Shown: piece after piece, positions 8,346 to 17,999 of the stretch
How the letters are laid out: every line of letters starts with the position of its first letter
How positions within the stretch are numbered: position 1 is the stretch's first letter
The notes under the pieces: model-generated
Databases searched by the model: none
What the model was told of the DNA's origin: nothing
What the model saw: the letters and a program-made list of their open reading frames with translations, nothing else
Translations under genes and position numbers: made by a program
From: Candidatus Thiomargarita nelsonii
GTDB lineage: Bacteria; Pseudomonadota; Gammaproteobacteria; Beggiatoales; Beggiatoaceae
Direction of reading: 5' to 3'
DNA length: 60,638 nucleotides
Assembly: GCA_000785145.2 (NCBI GenBank)
Contig: JSZA02000026.1
Span: 1 to 60,638 of the forward strand

Positions 8346-10199
8346 TTAAGAATAAAACCTCCAAACCGTAACGCCTAACAGGCTCCCCAAAATAAATGGC
8401 CAAAACAGCAATTTCGCTACTAAGCCATTACGGTATTGGAGCTTACTTTTGATATGAAATAAAAAGTAACTGATGATAACCGCCAAAATGGCGACATACA
8501 TGATTATGTAAAAATAGTCAACATATAAAATATCCGAAGCCGTGATTTCTTTCCTCAGTGCAATGTGAGCTAAGAGGGTGCCGAAAAACAAAGCACCTAA
8601 GGGTGCCACCACGTTAGTCAATCCCACGCTTCCTAAGAGTAATAAGATTGCGAATAGCATAATCCCTATCACAATTAAGGGCAGGATACTTTTCATAAAG
8701 GGATTTAGAAAGTCTCTTTGTAGAAAAACCGTGAAGTAAAGCTTTTCTCCGTGGGCTCTATAGTTAAAAAAACTACTTTTTAGTTGCCAACTGGGCAATT
8801 CCACTTCTGGTTTGATACCTGGATGATAAATGGGATTTATCCATTGGTAGGCTTCTAAATCGGGTGTTAAGAACACGTTCTTATCAGTGTGTTCTATGAG
8901 TAGGTTAATTTCTCGTCTATCAAACGGATATTTTGAGTCATTAAATGCTTGAGGCACGCTGGCTTCAAAATACCATCCTATCACTTCTTTCTGATTTTCT
9001 TGACGGCGATAAGCTTCTTTTATTTGAAGCGATTCTGCTTGTGGCAAACTAAATCCGCGAGAAATGTTGATGTCATCCTCATATTTTTGCCAAATATGGC
9101 CCGTTAAATTCATAAGCCGATCAGGAGAAAATGTTATTGATTCAATCAATATGCCTGTCGGAATAAAAAGTGCTTTTTCTTCAGGCGGTTGAATAGAGAG
9201 AAACTGGTTTAAGTTTGCTTTGCCTACAATGAGGGTGCTTTCCGAGGCTGGGCGGAAAGGTGCCGTTTGTGCTAGATAGTAGATAAAGCTTATTCCAATG
9301 AATAAGAGTATGGATGTTGAAAATACAACAGTCCAATGTCCTTTATCGGCACGAAATAGCAGTGCTAAAAAAAATACTAGACAGATAATAATCCAGAAAG
9401 TGAGCCATATCCGTTGATGTCGTAACTCTTCGAGCGTTTGACTAAAAAATTCATCTTGCATGACGACAGTAGCCATTATCCAACCCGTTGTCGAAATGGG
9501 GTGGTAGAATATCCAAGCAGATTGATCTGTCACAGGATCGATATATTCCATAACGCCACTTTCTTTATTAATGGCGAGCGATCCTAGCCGCTTGAGCGCA
9601 TTGTCGTTATGAATATCAGCGATCTCAAAAATCGTTTTTTTATTTTTAACATATTCTTCAATAGGATGCTCTATAAACTCTCCTTCTTTAGAAAAGATAA
9701 ATCCATAGCCAGTCTTACCTAGATTAAGGCTATTCATCAATGCTTTGATATTTTCTAGGCTATAATCAACAAAAACATCGCATTTGGAGATTTTATATTG
9801 CTCCCTTGAACAGGGGATTGTGAAAGTTTGAAATATTTGTGCCTGAGTTTCTCCTATATAGTAAGGCGAATGCCGCTGATCATTTAGATATGGAATATAG
9901 GCAACTCCCATCCCAAGTAGATGAGGTATTTTATCCATGTTTTTTTCGAGTCGCTCGATAATTTGAGATCGCTGCAACTTGCCTGCTCCAATCTCATCCG
10001 CGAGTTCGTGGGCGGTAGAGGAAATTTGACTTAGCACATCGTCTATTTTTTGTGCAAGCTCTCGCGTTTCTTGCATCACTTGCTCTTTAGTCACTTGTAC
10101 TTGATCGTTTTGCACATAATTGTAGAGCATAAATAAAACGAGTAAGAGACTTGCACTGTAAAAGACTGATAGTATTTTAAATGCTGGTTTATGCCACAT
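8346..10199 (-). CDS. Cache sensor fused to a pentameric ligand-gated ion channel
   Basis: With the ATG at 10199 (AAGGA 8 bases upstream) the protein has 617 aa. A membrane helix (about 8-28) precedes a periplasmic double-Cache-like sensor (about 35-255, with GYGFIFSKEGEFIEHP and GWIMATVV). Two more helices follow (264-282, 289-310). Residues 345-495 resemble the extracellular domain of prokaryotic Cys-loop channels such as GLIC, including TGILIES and KYPFDRREINL. LQRDFLNPFMKSILPL then opens four membrane helices (M1 503-522, M2 528-547 with TLLAHIAL, compare GLIC TLIAHIAF, M3 558-583, M4 593-613), ending just after M4. Counting helices puts the channel domain in the periplasm, as required. 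Ion and ligand are unknown. Confidence 0.75.
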   Translation of the reverse strand: MWHKPAFKILSVFYSASLLLVLFMLYNYVQNDQVQVTKEQVMQETRELAQKIDDVLSQISSTAHELADEIGAGKLQRSQIIERLEKNMDKIPHLLGMGVAYIPYLNDQRHSPYYIGETQAQIFQTFTIPCSREQYKISKCDVFVDYSLENIKALMNSLNLGKTGYGFIFSKEGEFIEHPIEEYVKNKKTIFEIADIHNDNALKRLGSLAINKESGVMEYIDPVTDQSAWIFYHPISTTGWIMATVVMQDEFFSQTLEELRHQRIWLTFWIIICLVFFLALLFRADKGHWTVVFSTSILLFIGISFIYYLAQTAPFRPASESTLIVGKANLNQFLSIQPPEEKALFIPTGILIESITFSPDRLMNLTGHIWQKYEDDINISRGFSLPQAESLQIKEAYRRQENQKEVIGWYFEASVPQAFNDSKYPFDRREINLLIEHTDKNVFLTPDLEAYQWINPIYHPGIKPEVELPSWQLKSSFFNYRAHGEKLYFTVFLQRDFLNPFMKSILPLIVIGIMLFAILLLLGSVGLTNVVAPLGALFFGTLLAHIALRKEITASDILYVDYFYIIMYVAILAVIISYFLFHIKSKLQYRNGLVAKLLFWPFILGSLLGVTVWRFYS

Positions 10200-10255
10200 A
10201 TTGATATCCTTGCACCACTTCGGAGTACGACTTATTATTATATTATAGTATTTTA

Positions 10256-10287
10256 AGGAGTCCAAACTTTAGTTTGGACGTCCAAGA
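10256..10287. repeat. GGAGTCCAA repeat hairpin
   Basis: AGGAGTCCAAAC and GTTTGGAC form a hairpin, followed by a second GTCCAAGATA copy. It lies between the divergent ion-channel and def genes. An open frame that extends the channel gene upstream runs into this repeat and is not a real N-terminus. Confidence 0.6.
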
Positions 10288-10326
10288 TACTAACATAATC
10301 ACAATTCTATCTTTTATTAGACTATC

Positions 10327-10830
10327 ATGGCATTACTTAAAATATTACATTTTCCCGATGAAAAATTGCGTACTAAAGCGAAACATATAAAGCAAGTTGA
10401 TGATAACATACGCAAAATCGTTGATGACCTGTTTGAGACTATGTATGATGCCCCCGGTATTGGCTTAGCAGCCACACAAGTCAATATTCATCAACAAATT
10501 ATTGTGATTGATATATCAAAAGAAAGAAATCAACCCTTGTGTCTTATCAATCCAAATATCCTCAGTCGCAAAGGGACACAATTACTAGAGGAAGGTTGTT
10601 TATCCGTACCGAGCATATTTGAGAACGTTGAACGTGCTGAAAGTATCACGGTACAAGCCCTCAATCAACAGGGAGAAAGTTTGACTCTGACAACCGATGA
10701 GTTACTTTCTGCGTGCATTCAGCATGAAATGGATCACCTTAAAGGCAAATTGTTTGTCGATTATCTCTCATCTCTTAAACGTCAACGCATTCGCAAAAAG
10801 TTGCTCAAACAACAGCGGCGACAAGGCTAG
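10327..10830 (+). CDS. def: Peptide deformylase
   Basis: Removes the formyl group from the N-terminal methionine of new proteins. All three metal-site motifs are present: GIGLAATQ at residues 44-51, EGCLS at 89-93 (C91 is a metal ligand) and HEMDH at 133-137 (H133 and H137 are ligands, E134 is catalytic). The length of 167 aa is normal. fmt follows after 12 bases, the classical def-fmt pair. Confidence 0.97.
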   Translation: MALLKILHFPDEKLRTKAKHIKQVDDNIRKIVDDLFETMYDAPGIGLAATQVNIHQQIIVIDISKERNQPLCLINPNILSRKGTQLLEEGCLSVPSIFENVERAESITVQALNQQGESLTLTTDELLSACIQHEMDHLKGKLFVDYLSSLKRQRIRKKLLKQQRRQG

Positions 10831-10842
10831 TAATTTTTTCAA

Positions 10843-11781
10843 ATGACTACAAAACGCATTATTTTTGCCGGCACGCCAGAATTTGCAGTGCCGAGCCTGC
10901 TTACCCTCTTGAATTCAAAACATACTGTTTGTGCCGTTTATACACAACCGGATCGTAAAGCGGGGCGCGGGCGTAAATTACGCCACAGTGCTGTCAAATT
11001 AATGGCACTTGAACAAAACATTGACATCTATCAACCCGTTAGTCTCAAAGACGCTGATGCACAAGCACAACTACAAGCTTTACAAGCAGATTTGATGATC
11101 GTCGTGGCTTATGGGCTATTGTTGCCAAAAACGGTGCTGGCGGCGCCCCGTTTTGGTTGTATTAATGTACATGCCTCATTATTACCCAAGTGGCGTGGTG
11201 CTGCGCCGATTCAACGTGCCTTATTGGCAGGCGATATTATAACTGGTATCACTTTGATGCAAATGGATATTGGATTAGATACGGGTGCCATACTCAAAAA
11301 GGAAACTTGTAAGATTTTACCTGATGATACTGGGCAAAGTTTGCATGATCGCTTAGCAGCATTGGGAGGACAAGTGCTACTTTCATCAATAGATGAAATT
11401 GAAAATTTGCCGGCAACAGCACAGGATGATAAGTTGGCGACTTATGCCAAAAAACTGGAAAAGGCAGAGGCGCAATTAGATTGGCAAGCGTCTGCGATTT
11501 TTTTAGAGCGCCAAGTACGCGCCTTTAATCCTTGGCCTATTGCCCAAGCTATTTTGTTTGGGCAAACCTTACGCATTTGGGCGGCTCAAGCTTTGCCCCC
11601 AACGACGATAACGGCGCCGATAGGTAGTGTCATACGCTGCCAGCGTGATGGGATTGATGTTGTCACAGGTAATGGCATTTTGCGTTTATTGAAAGTTCAA
11701 AGGGCAGGGGGTAAACCTATTTCGGTGGGAGATTTTCTCAATGCTCATCCATGCGAGCCATCTAAAAATCCTATTTCTTAG
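10843..11781 (+). CDS. fmt: Methionyl-tRNA formyltransferase
   Basis: Formylates initiator Met-tRNA. The signature SLLPKWRGAAPIQ lies at residues 112-124 and follows the catalytic N108/H110 pair; the length of 312 aa is normal. The C-terminal domain is complete, but the last residues (SKNPIS) and the stop are encoded by a dispersed repeat word (AAAAATCCTATTTCTTA), suggesting that repeat insertion replaced the natural end of the gene. Confidence 0.96.
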   Translation: MTTKRIIFAGTPEFAVPSLLTLLNSKHTVCAVYTQPDRKAGRGRKLRHSAVKLMALEQNIDIYQPVSLKDADAQAQLQALQADLMIVVAYGLLLPKTVLAAPRFGCINVHASLLPKWRGAAPIQRALLAGDIITGITLMQMDIGLDTGAILKKETCKILPDDTGQSLHDRLAALGGQVLLSSIDEIENLPATAQDDKLATYAKKLEKAEAQLDWQASAIFLERQVRAFNPWPIAQAILFGQTLRIWAAQALPPTTITAPIGSVIRCQRDGIDVVTGNGILRLLKVQRAGGKPISVGDFLNAHPCEPSKNPIS

Positions 11782-12024
11782 ACTTGTCCCTTTTTAATTG
11801 TAGGGTGGGTAGAGCTCCGCGAAACCCACCTATTTATTAGACTTGTCCTTTTTTAATTGTAGGGTGGGTGCAGCGAAGCTCTACCCACCCTACATACGCT
11901 ACATACGCTACATACGCTCAGATAGGTGGGTGCAGCGAAGCTCTACCCACCCTACATACGCTACATACGCTACATACGCTCAGATAGGTGGGTTTCGCGC
12001 AGCTCTACCCACCCTACATACGCT
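11782..12024. repeat. GTAGGGTGGGT repeats with a 62-bp tandem repeat
   Basis: The stretch has several copies of GTAGGGTGGG(T) facing ACCCACCTA/ACCCACCCTAC. ACTTGTCC(C/T)TTTTTAATTG occurs twice, 59 bp apart. From 11891 a 62-bp unit repeats (starts at 11891, 11953 and, partially, 12015); each unit holds three copies of ACATACGCT. No gene is credible here. Confidence 0.85.
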
Positions 12025-12057
12025 AAAAATCCTATTTCTTAAAGAAATAGGATTTTT
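12025..12057 (+). terminator. Rho-independent terminator-like hairpin
   Basis: AAAAATCCTATTTCTT is followed at once by its reverse complement and a T run. It belongs to the AGAAATCCTATTT/AAATAGGATTTCT hairpin family found after several genes in the window (31110, 50162). Confidence 0.7.
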
Positions 12058-12100
12058 TAGCAATAAACTTGTCCCTACATACTGAAATACTATTATTTTC

Positions 12101-13411
12101 ATGGAAGCTCGCAGCATAGCCACCCAAATATTAACGCAAGTGATAGCACATAAGCACTCCTTATCAGATTGTCGAGACAATCAACTATCACGTTTGAATG
12201 ACAAGCGCGAACGCGCCTTAGCACAAGCTTTATGTTATGGCGTTTTACGATGGCTACCCCGTTTACAGGCAATATTACAACGCCTACTCCGTAAACCGTT
12301 TAAACCAAAAGATGCCGATCTTCAAGTTTTATTATTAATAGGATTATACCAGCATCTCTATTTACGCATTCCCTCCCATGCCGCCACAGCAGCAACCGTG
12401 AATGTCACCCGGCAACTCAAAAAACCTTGGGCAACCGGCTTAGTCAATGCCGTCTTACGCAATTTTCAACGCCAACGTGACTCTTTACTCACGGCTGTAG
12501 ATACTGACATCAGCGTTAAATTAGCACATCCCCCTTGGCTTATCAAAAACTTACAAAAAAATTGGCCCAACGACTGGGAAAATATCGCTGAGGCGAATAA
12601 TGCACATCCACCTTTAACTTTGCGCGTAAACAGCCGAGCAATGTCCCGCGACACCTATCTTGAGCATTTACAAAAAGTTGGTATTATAGCCACACCACTA
12701 CCTTATAGTGATTGTGGAATTACCCTAAACACTGCGATGGATGTAAAACTGCTACCCGGATTTAAAGAAGGCTGGGTATCAGTGCAAGATGGCGCCGCAC
12801 AATTGGTTGCCCCATTACTGAATATGCCAGCGGGCGCACGAGTATTAGATGCCTGCGCCGCGCCGGGCGGCAAAACGGCACATTTATTGGAGCATTATGA
12901 GATAGATACATTAATTGCTATAGACAACCAACCCGCTCGTGTGCAAAAATTAGACAATACTTTGCGTCGCTTGCAACTATCCGCAGAACTTTGTTGCGCG
13001 GATGCCACACTGCCCGAGACTTGGTGGGATGGTCAAGCTTTTGATCGAATATTACTGGATGTACCTTGTTCAAGCAGTGGCGTTATTCGCCGTCATCCAG
13101 ACATTAAATATTTGCGTCAACAGCATGACATTGCCACATTGGCGGCACAGCAAGCACGTTTACTCAAAGCACTATGGTCCTTGCTTATACCAGGAGGTCA
13201 ATTATTATATGTAACATGTTCCGTTTTTGCCGAGGAAAATCATTTACAAATCCAGAAATTTTTAGCCACATACGCTGATGCGACAGAAACCGTATTAGTG
13301 GCAGATTGGGGTCACGCTCTGCCGTATGGACGGCAAATTCTACCCGGTGAAAATGACCTGGATGGTTTTTATTATGCCTGTCTTACTAAGAAAAAAATCT
13401 CCCCTTTTTAA
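12101..13411 (+). CDS. rsmB: 16S rRNA (cytosine-967) C5-methyltransferase RsmB (Sun)
   Basis: The 436-aa enzyme methylates C967 of 16S rRNA. The N-terminal NusB-like RNA-binding domain is followed by the SAM site ACAAPGGKT (from residue 251), then DVPCSSSGVIRRHPDIK with C323, and TCS with C373, the two cysteines of the m5C methyltransferase mechanism. The length is normal. The position after def-fmt and before DUF4390-ntrYX is conserved in gammaproteobacteria. Confidence 0.96.
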   Translation: MEARSIATQILTQVIAHKHSLSDCRDNQLSRLNDKRERALAQALCYGVLRWLPRLQAILQRLLRKPFKPKDADLQVLLLIGLYQHLYLRIPSHAATAATVNVTRQLKKPWATGLVNAVLRNFQRQRDSLLTAVDTDISVKLAHPPWLIKNLQKNWPNDWENIAEANNAHPPLTLRVNSRAMSRDTYLEHLQKVGIIATPLPYSDCGITLNTAMDVKLLPGFKEGWVSVQDGAAQLVAPLLNMPAGARVLDACAAPGGKTAHLLEHYEIDTLIAIDNQPARVQKLDNTLRRLQLSAELCCADATLPETWWDGQAFDRILLDVPCSSSGVIRRHPDIKYLRQQHDIATLAAQQARLLKALWSLLIPGGQLLYVTCSVFAEENHLQIQKFLATYADATETVLVADWGHALPYGRQILPGENDLDGFYYACLTKKKISPF

Positions 13412-13433
13412 TTTTAAATTAAAAGAGTGGATT

Positions 13434-13964
13434 ATGCTGACAGGGCTGTGCCTGTTATTGTTCTCTAAAATTACTTTTGCTGACTTTTTAATACAACAAG
13501 CTCAAACACGCTTAGTTGATGAGGAATATGTGTTAAATGCTGAATTCGATTATAACTTCACTGAAGTCATTATTGATGCACTGCAAAATGGCGTATCGCT
13601 AAACTTGAAACTCAACATCAAAATTGAGCGTGAACGAGCGTTTTTTTGGAATGAAACGATTGCAAGACTAAAACAAAGCTATGAACTGAAATATTATGCT
13701 CTCAGCAGACAATATGTACTTAAATATAGTAATAGACAAGAAAATTTTAGCAGTTTGAATGCCATCTTGTCTCGGCTCAATAAGCTTAATAATTTTCCCT
13801 TGATCGATAAACATTTGATAGAAAATGAACAAACTTATTGGGTTTATTTGCAAATCTATTTGGATATTGAATCTTTACCAGTTCCCTTACGTCCAATAGC
13901 ATATCTATCTTCACAATGGCGTTTAAGTAGTGATTGGTATGTATGCCCGTTAAAAAAACATTAA
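13434..13964 (+). CDS. DUF4390 periplasmic protein
   Basis: From the ATG at 13434 the product has 176 aa and begins with a signal peptide, MLTGLCLLLFSKITFADF. The body matches the DUF4390 family, which lies between rsmB and ntrY in many gammaproteobacteria. An earlier in-frame ATG at 13374 inside rsmB would add a basic leader and cannot be excluded. The function is unknown; its linkage to the NtrYX sensor pair suggests an envelope role. Confidence 0.85.
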   Translation: MLTGLCLLLFSKITFADFLIQQAQTRLVDEEYVLNAEFDYNFTEVIIDALQNGVSLNLKLNIKIERERAFFWNETIARLKQSYELKYYALSRQYVLKYSNRQENFSSLNAILSRLNKLNNFPLIDKHLIENEQTYWVYLQIYLDIESLPVPLRPIAYLSSQWRLSSDWYVCPLKKH

Positions 13965-13985
13965 CTTCACGCGATGTTCATACGT

Positions 13986-14013
13986 TGTAGGGGCAATCCC
14001 TTGTGGTTGCCCT
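13986..14013. repeat. GTAGGGGCAA...GGTTGCCC hairpin
   Basis: A short copy of the family seen at 1-56, lying between DUF4390 and ntrY. It would form a hairpin inside the operon transcript. Confidence 0.65.
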
Positions 14014-14043
14014 TTTTCTACATGGTCAATATAAAGTATCTCC

Positions 14044-16212
14044 ATGCCCCAAATAAAAAAATGGCTGAATGTCGGCATGGCAATCATACTGGTTGCCTTA
14101 TTAATTTCCTTATGGATGATTGCCGAGGCACTACAAAATTCTGAGCACTTTGAACATTTATACTCCATCCTGTTGCTGATTAATGCAGTGGCATTATTAG
14201 CCTTGTTGGTACTGATAGCTCAGAATTTACACCATCTTTTCACTCAAGTCCGTAAAAAGCATGCCGGAGCGCGTCTAACTGTTCGTTTAGTCATTTTGTT
14301 AGTCATGCTATCCAGCCTGCCCGTTATCATTGTTTATTATTTTTCCCTAGAATTTTTGTATCAACGCTTAGACAGTTGGTCTGATATCAATATAGAAAAT
14401 GCGCTACAAGATGCGCTAGATTTAAGTAGAGCCACCCTTAATGCCCGTATGCGTGAAGCTTTGAAAAAAACCAATGGGGTGGCTGATGAAATCACACTTG
14501 TCAGTGACCAAAGCGTGACTTTACAATTGAATGAATTACGGGAACGCAGTGGCGCATCAGAATTAACCCTATTAGCCTCTAATGGGCACATCATTGCCTC
14601 TAACAGTGCCGAGATGGGCTCTTTATTGCCCACGCTACCCAATGAAAGCATATTATTACAACTCCAACATGCAAACAGTTATATCAATTTAGTGCCTCAA
14701 CATGAGCGGGGATTACATATTCGCGTGGTGGTTATAGTTCAACGTCAACCAGTGCGTTTACTCCAAGCCTTATTTCCGATACCAAGCCGCGTCCGTGAAT
14801 TGGCAGAGAGTGTAGAAACTGCCTTTGTGAACTACGAAGAAAGAGCTTATTTGCAGCAACCGCTGAAACTGAGTTTCACATTAGCATTATCTTTAGTTTT
14901 ATTATTGAGTATTTTCAGCACAATATGGATGGCTATTTTTATAGCGCGTCGATTTGTTGCCCCAATCAGTGACTTAATTGAAGGAACACGAGCCGTTGCC
15001 AAGGGCAATTATCAAAAACAATTACCTGTAAAACACTTAGATGAACTTGGCTTTTTAGTACAATCCTTTAATGAAATGACACGTCGGATTGCACAAGCAC
15101 GCGATGAAGTCAAACAAAGCCAACAATTAGCTGACAATCAACGCGCTTATCTGGAGACGGTGCTAAAACATTTATCTTCCGGTGTCATTTCGCTGAATGA
15201 TGAACAACGCTTACGCACCGCTAATCCCGCTTTCGCTCAGATTATGGGATTGCCATTAAATGAATTACTAGGCAAAACCTTAGCACAATTGCAAAACGAC
15301 TATCCCACCTTGGTGCCTTTATGGACAGCCATTCAATCTTATTTCATAACGAGAGCCAAAGATTGGCGCGAAGAAATTACCTTATTTGGTGCAGAGGGAC
15401 GAAAAATACTCATCTGTTGTGCAACCCAACTCTCGGCTGCACAAGGAGAGGGATATGTGATCGTCTGTGACGATGTGACAACTTTAATTCATGCACAACG
15501 AGATGCCGCTTGGAGTGAAGTCGCCCGTCGTCTCGCCCATGAAATTAAAAATCCGTTGACACCCATTCAACTGTCAGCAGAACGTTTACGGCAAAAATAT
15601 TTGCGTCAATTACCCGAAAAAAATCTGGAAACTTTAGATCGTATGACTCATACGATTATTCAACAAGTTGACGCAATGAAAAAGATGGTTAATGCTTTTT
15701 CTGATTACGCTAAAATTCCCTCTCTACAACGGGAGCCATTAAATCTTAACCAACTCATCAAAGAAGTGCTAGATTTATACCATCATGCGCCAATCCCTAT
15801 TAAGACATTACTCAATGACGATATTCCAACAATTGAAGCGGACCGGGGGCGTTTGCGCCAAGTCTTACATAATTTGATAAAAAATGCCCTAGATGCCGAA
15901 TCGACTGACAATAATTGTATTACTGTTACCACTCGTTGTTTGAAAGAATCATGTTTTAAATGTGTAGAATTACGCTTATCAGATCAAGGTCCGGGTATTC
16001 CTGAGAAATTGCTTGACAAGATTTTTGAACCCTACGTCACTACAAAAACTAAGGGCACTGGCTTAGGACTCGCCATTGTCAAAAAAATTATTGATGAACA
16101 TGGGGGGGCAGTTTGGATAGAGCAGACTGAAGGGACTTGTGTTGTCATTCGTTTACCCGTTGTTAATAATACTTGTCAAGAAAAATCCAGAGAGGATAAA
16201 GGTTTTATATAA
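14044..16212 (+). CDS. ntrY: Sensor histidine kinase NtrY
   Basis: Membrane kinase of 722 aa. Three N-terminal hydrophobic segments lie in the first 120 residues, a periplasmic loop follows, and a further membrane helix near residue 285 leads into a HAMP domain ([10 protein letters not shown]) and a PAS domain. The kinase core has the H box [10 protein letters not shown] with phospho-acceptor H499, the N box [10 protein letters not shown] and the G boxes DQGPGIPE and GTGLGLAIV. NtrY homologues respond to nitrogen or redox state. The partner ntrX lies downstream but is separated by 419 bp of repeats, unlike the tight spacing usual for this pair. Confidence 0.93.
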   Translation: MPQIKKWLNVGMAIILVALLISLWMIAEALQNSEHFEHLYSILLLINAVALLALLVLIAQNLHHLFTQVRKKHAGARLTVRLVILLVMLSSLPVIIVYYFSLEFLYQRLDSWSDINIENALQDALDLSRATLNARMREALKKTNGVADEITLVSDQSVTLQLNELRERSGASELTLLASNGHIIASNSAEMGSLLPTLPNESILLQLQHANSYINLVPQHERGLHIRVVVIVQRQPVRLLQALFPIPSRVRELAESVETAFVNYEERAYLQQPLKLSFTLALSLVLLLSIFSTIWMAIFIARRFVAPISDLIEGTRAVAKGNYQKQLPVKHLDELGFLVQSFNEMTRRIAQARDEVKQSQQLADNQRAYLETVLKHLSSGVISLNDEQRLRTANPAFAQIMGLPLNELLGKTLAQLQNDYPTLVPLWTAIQSYFITRAKDWREEITLFGAEGRKILICCATQLSAAQGEGYVIVCDDVTTLIHAQRDAAWSEVARRLAHEIKNPLTPIQLSAERLRQKYLRQLPEKNLETLDRMTHTIIQQVDAMKKMVNAFSDYAKIPSLQREPLNLNQLIKEVLDLYHHAPIPIKTLLNDDIPTIEADRGRLRQVLHNLIKNALDAESTDNNCITVTTRCLKESCFKCVELRLSDQGPGIPEKLLDKIFEPYVTTKTKGTGLGLAIVKKIIDEHGGAVWIEQTEGTCVVIRLPVVNNTCQEKSREDKGFI

Positions 16213-16631
16213 ACTGGAATATTTTTTGCAAGTTAAAAACTCGACGCTCCGCGTCGATGCATGCATTCCTTTGCCTCGCGCACTCCTTTAGACATAAGTA
16301 TATAAGCAATTGAAATAAAAGTATATTTGTAGGGTGCGTCCTACGCACCTTGACGCTCAAAAGGTGCCCAGGACGCACCCTACAAAATATCGTAAATGGA
16401 CTTGTGTCGGCTCGATGAGCGCTTCGCTAAGGGAACGAGAACATACTCTCGTTACTCTCGTTCCCTTAGCGAAGCGTGGGAATGCATGCCCCGACGCGAG
16501 GCAAAGCGGATGTCAATAGGTGCGCTCCACCCATCCGACTAAAACAACCTTATGTCAGATGAATATTGTTTAGCGCACCCATTAAACAGTTAAAATGAAT
16601 TTCACACTAACAAACATGATTGGGTAATAAA
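16213..16631. repeat. Repeat cluster between ntrY and ntrX
   Basis: This 419-bp gap carries a GTAGGGTGCGTCCTACGCAC inverted repeat at 16329-16383 and several arms of the CTCGTTCCCTTAGCGAAGC / GGAATGCATGCC hairpin family (16240-16510). Reading frames here are made of repeats and I do not call a gene. Confidence 0.75.
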
Positions 16632-17987
16632 ATGGCAGCACATATTTTAGTAGTTGACGACGAACCCGACATTCATAGTCTGATAAAAGAGATTTTGGAA
16701 GACGAAGGCTATCTCGTCAGTGTAGCGGCAAATGGCATCACTGCGCGACAAATACGATCAGAACAACGTCCTGATCTCATTTTGCTCGATATATGGATGC
16801 CGGATATTGATGGTATTTCCTTGCTTAAAGAATGGCGCGAAGGCGGATTATTAATAGATAGTCCTGTGATTATGATTTCTGGGCATGGCACGGTAGAAAC
16901 CGCTGTCGAAGCGACCCGTTTGGGTGCCTATGATTTCATTGAAAAACCGGTTTCCATTTCTAAATTATTGATTACCATCGGACGCGCATTAGAAATGGCC
17001 ACATTGCAGCGGGAAAATTATGGATTACGCAGAAATGTACAATTAGTGACAGAACCATTAGGCCATAGCAGACTGATGACAGAACTGCGTGAGCAGGTTA
17101 AGCGCATAAACCAGCATAACACCTCGGTATTGATTAGCGGCGAATCGGGCACCGGACGCTCCTTGTTTGCACACTATATTCACCAAAACAGTCAAAACCA
17201 GACCGGTCCCTTTGTGCAAGTGCGCGTTGCGGGTATGAGTGCAGAAAGTCAAGCACTTGAACTCTTTGGTCGCCAAGGAAGCAACACCTTAGCACTTCTG
17301 GAGCAAGCAGAAGGGGGGACTTTGTTTATCAAAGATATTGCTGAAATGGACGACGCAATACAGGCACGATTATTAAGTAGCTTGGAAAATCAATCCTTTT
17401 TACGCAATGGCGGGGCTGAGCCGATTGCCATCAATGTGCGCGTTATTGCGGCAACGGCTTATGAACTTGATGAAGCCCTGAAGACGGGACGTTTACGGGA
17501 AGATCTCTATTATTATTTAAATGTTGTTTCCCTACACATTCCCCCTTTGCACGAACATTGTGAAGACGTGCCCGAATTATTGGAATTTTATACCAATATT
17601 TTTGTCAATCAAGAAAATATTCCCTATCGGCACTTTACGGTGGCAGCCCAAAATAGACTTCGCAACTATTCTTGGCCAGGCAATGTGCGCGAATTGAAGA
17701 CTGTCGTACAACGTTTGCTGATTTTTGGGGATAAGAACATGATTGAGCTTGATGAAATTGAGCAACTCTTAAAGTTTGGCACAGAACAGATGAACAATTC
17801 ATCTATTTATGATTTACCATTACGAAAAGCGCGAGAGCAATTTGAGACCGCTTATTTAAAACACCAATTGCAAGACCTTGGAGGTAATGTGAGCAAAGTG
17901 GCTTCCCGAATTGGACTAGAACGGACTCATTTGTATCGCAAACTACGTGCCCTCAAAATTGATCCAAAAAAACAGAAACGACTGTAA
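16632..17987 (+). CDS. ntrX: NtrX response regulator with a degenerate AAA+ domain
   Basis: The protein has 451 aa from the ATG at 16632. The receiver domain has D9/D10 and phospho-acceptor D53 (LLDIWMPD). The AAA+ domain has GESGTGRS, with Arg in place of the Walker A Lys, no GAFTGA sigma-54 contact loop, and GGTLFIKD where GGTLFLDE is usual in Walker B. The Fis-type helix-turn-helix is intact (NVSKVASRIGLERTHLYRKL). Loss of GAFTGA is known in some NtrX proteins; with the Walker changes this copy probably acts as a DNA-binding regulator that does not remodel sigma-54 polymerase. Confidence 0.92.
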   Translation: MAAHILVVDDEPDIHSLIKEILEDEGYLVSVAANGITARQIRSEQRPDLILLDIWMPDIDGISLLKEWREGGLLIDSPVIMISGHGTVETAVEATRLGAYDFIEKPVSISKLLITIGRALEMATLQRENYGLRRNVQLVTEPLGHSRLMTELREQVKRINQHNTSVLISGESGTGRSLFAHYIHQNSQNQTGPFVQVRVAGMSAESQALELFGRQGSNTLALLEQAEGGTLFIKDIAEMDDAIQARLLSSLENQSFLRNGGAEPIAINVRVIAATAYELDEALKTGRLREDLYYYLNVVSLHIPPLHEHCEDVPELLEFYTNIFVNQENIPYRHFTVAAQNRLRNYSWPGNVRELKTVVQRLLIFGDKNMIELDEIEQLLKFGTEQMNNSSIYDLPLRKAREQFETAYLKHQLQDLGGNVSKVASRIGLERTHLYRKLRALKIDPKKQKRL

Positions 17988-17999
17988 TTTAAATGATTT

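Noticed and set aside
11891..12014. CRISPR array
   Set aside because: The 62-bp units are contiguous tandem repeats with no unique spacers, and no cas genes are present.
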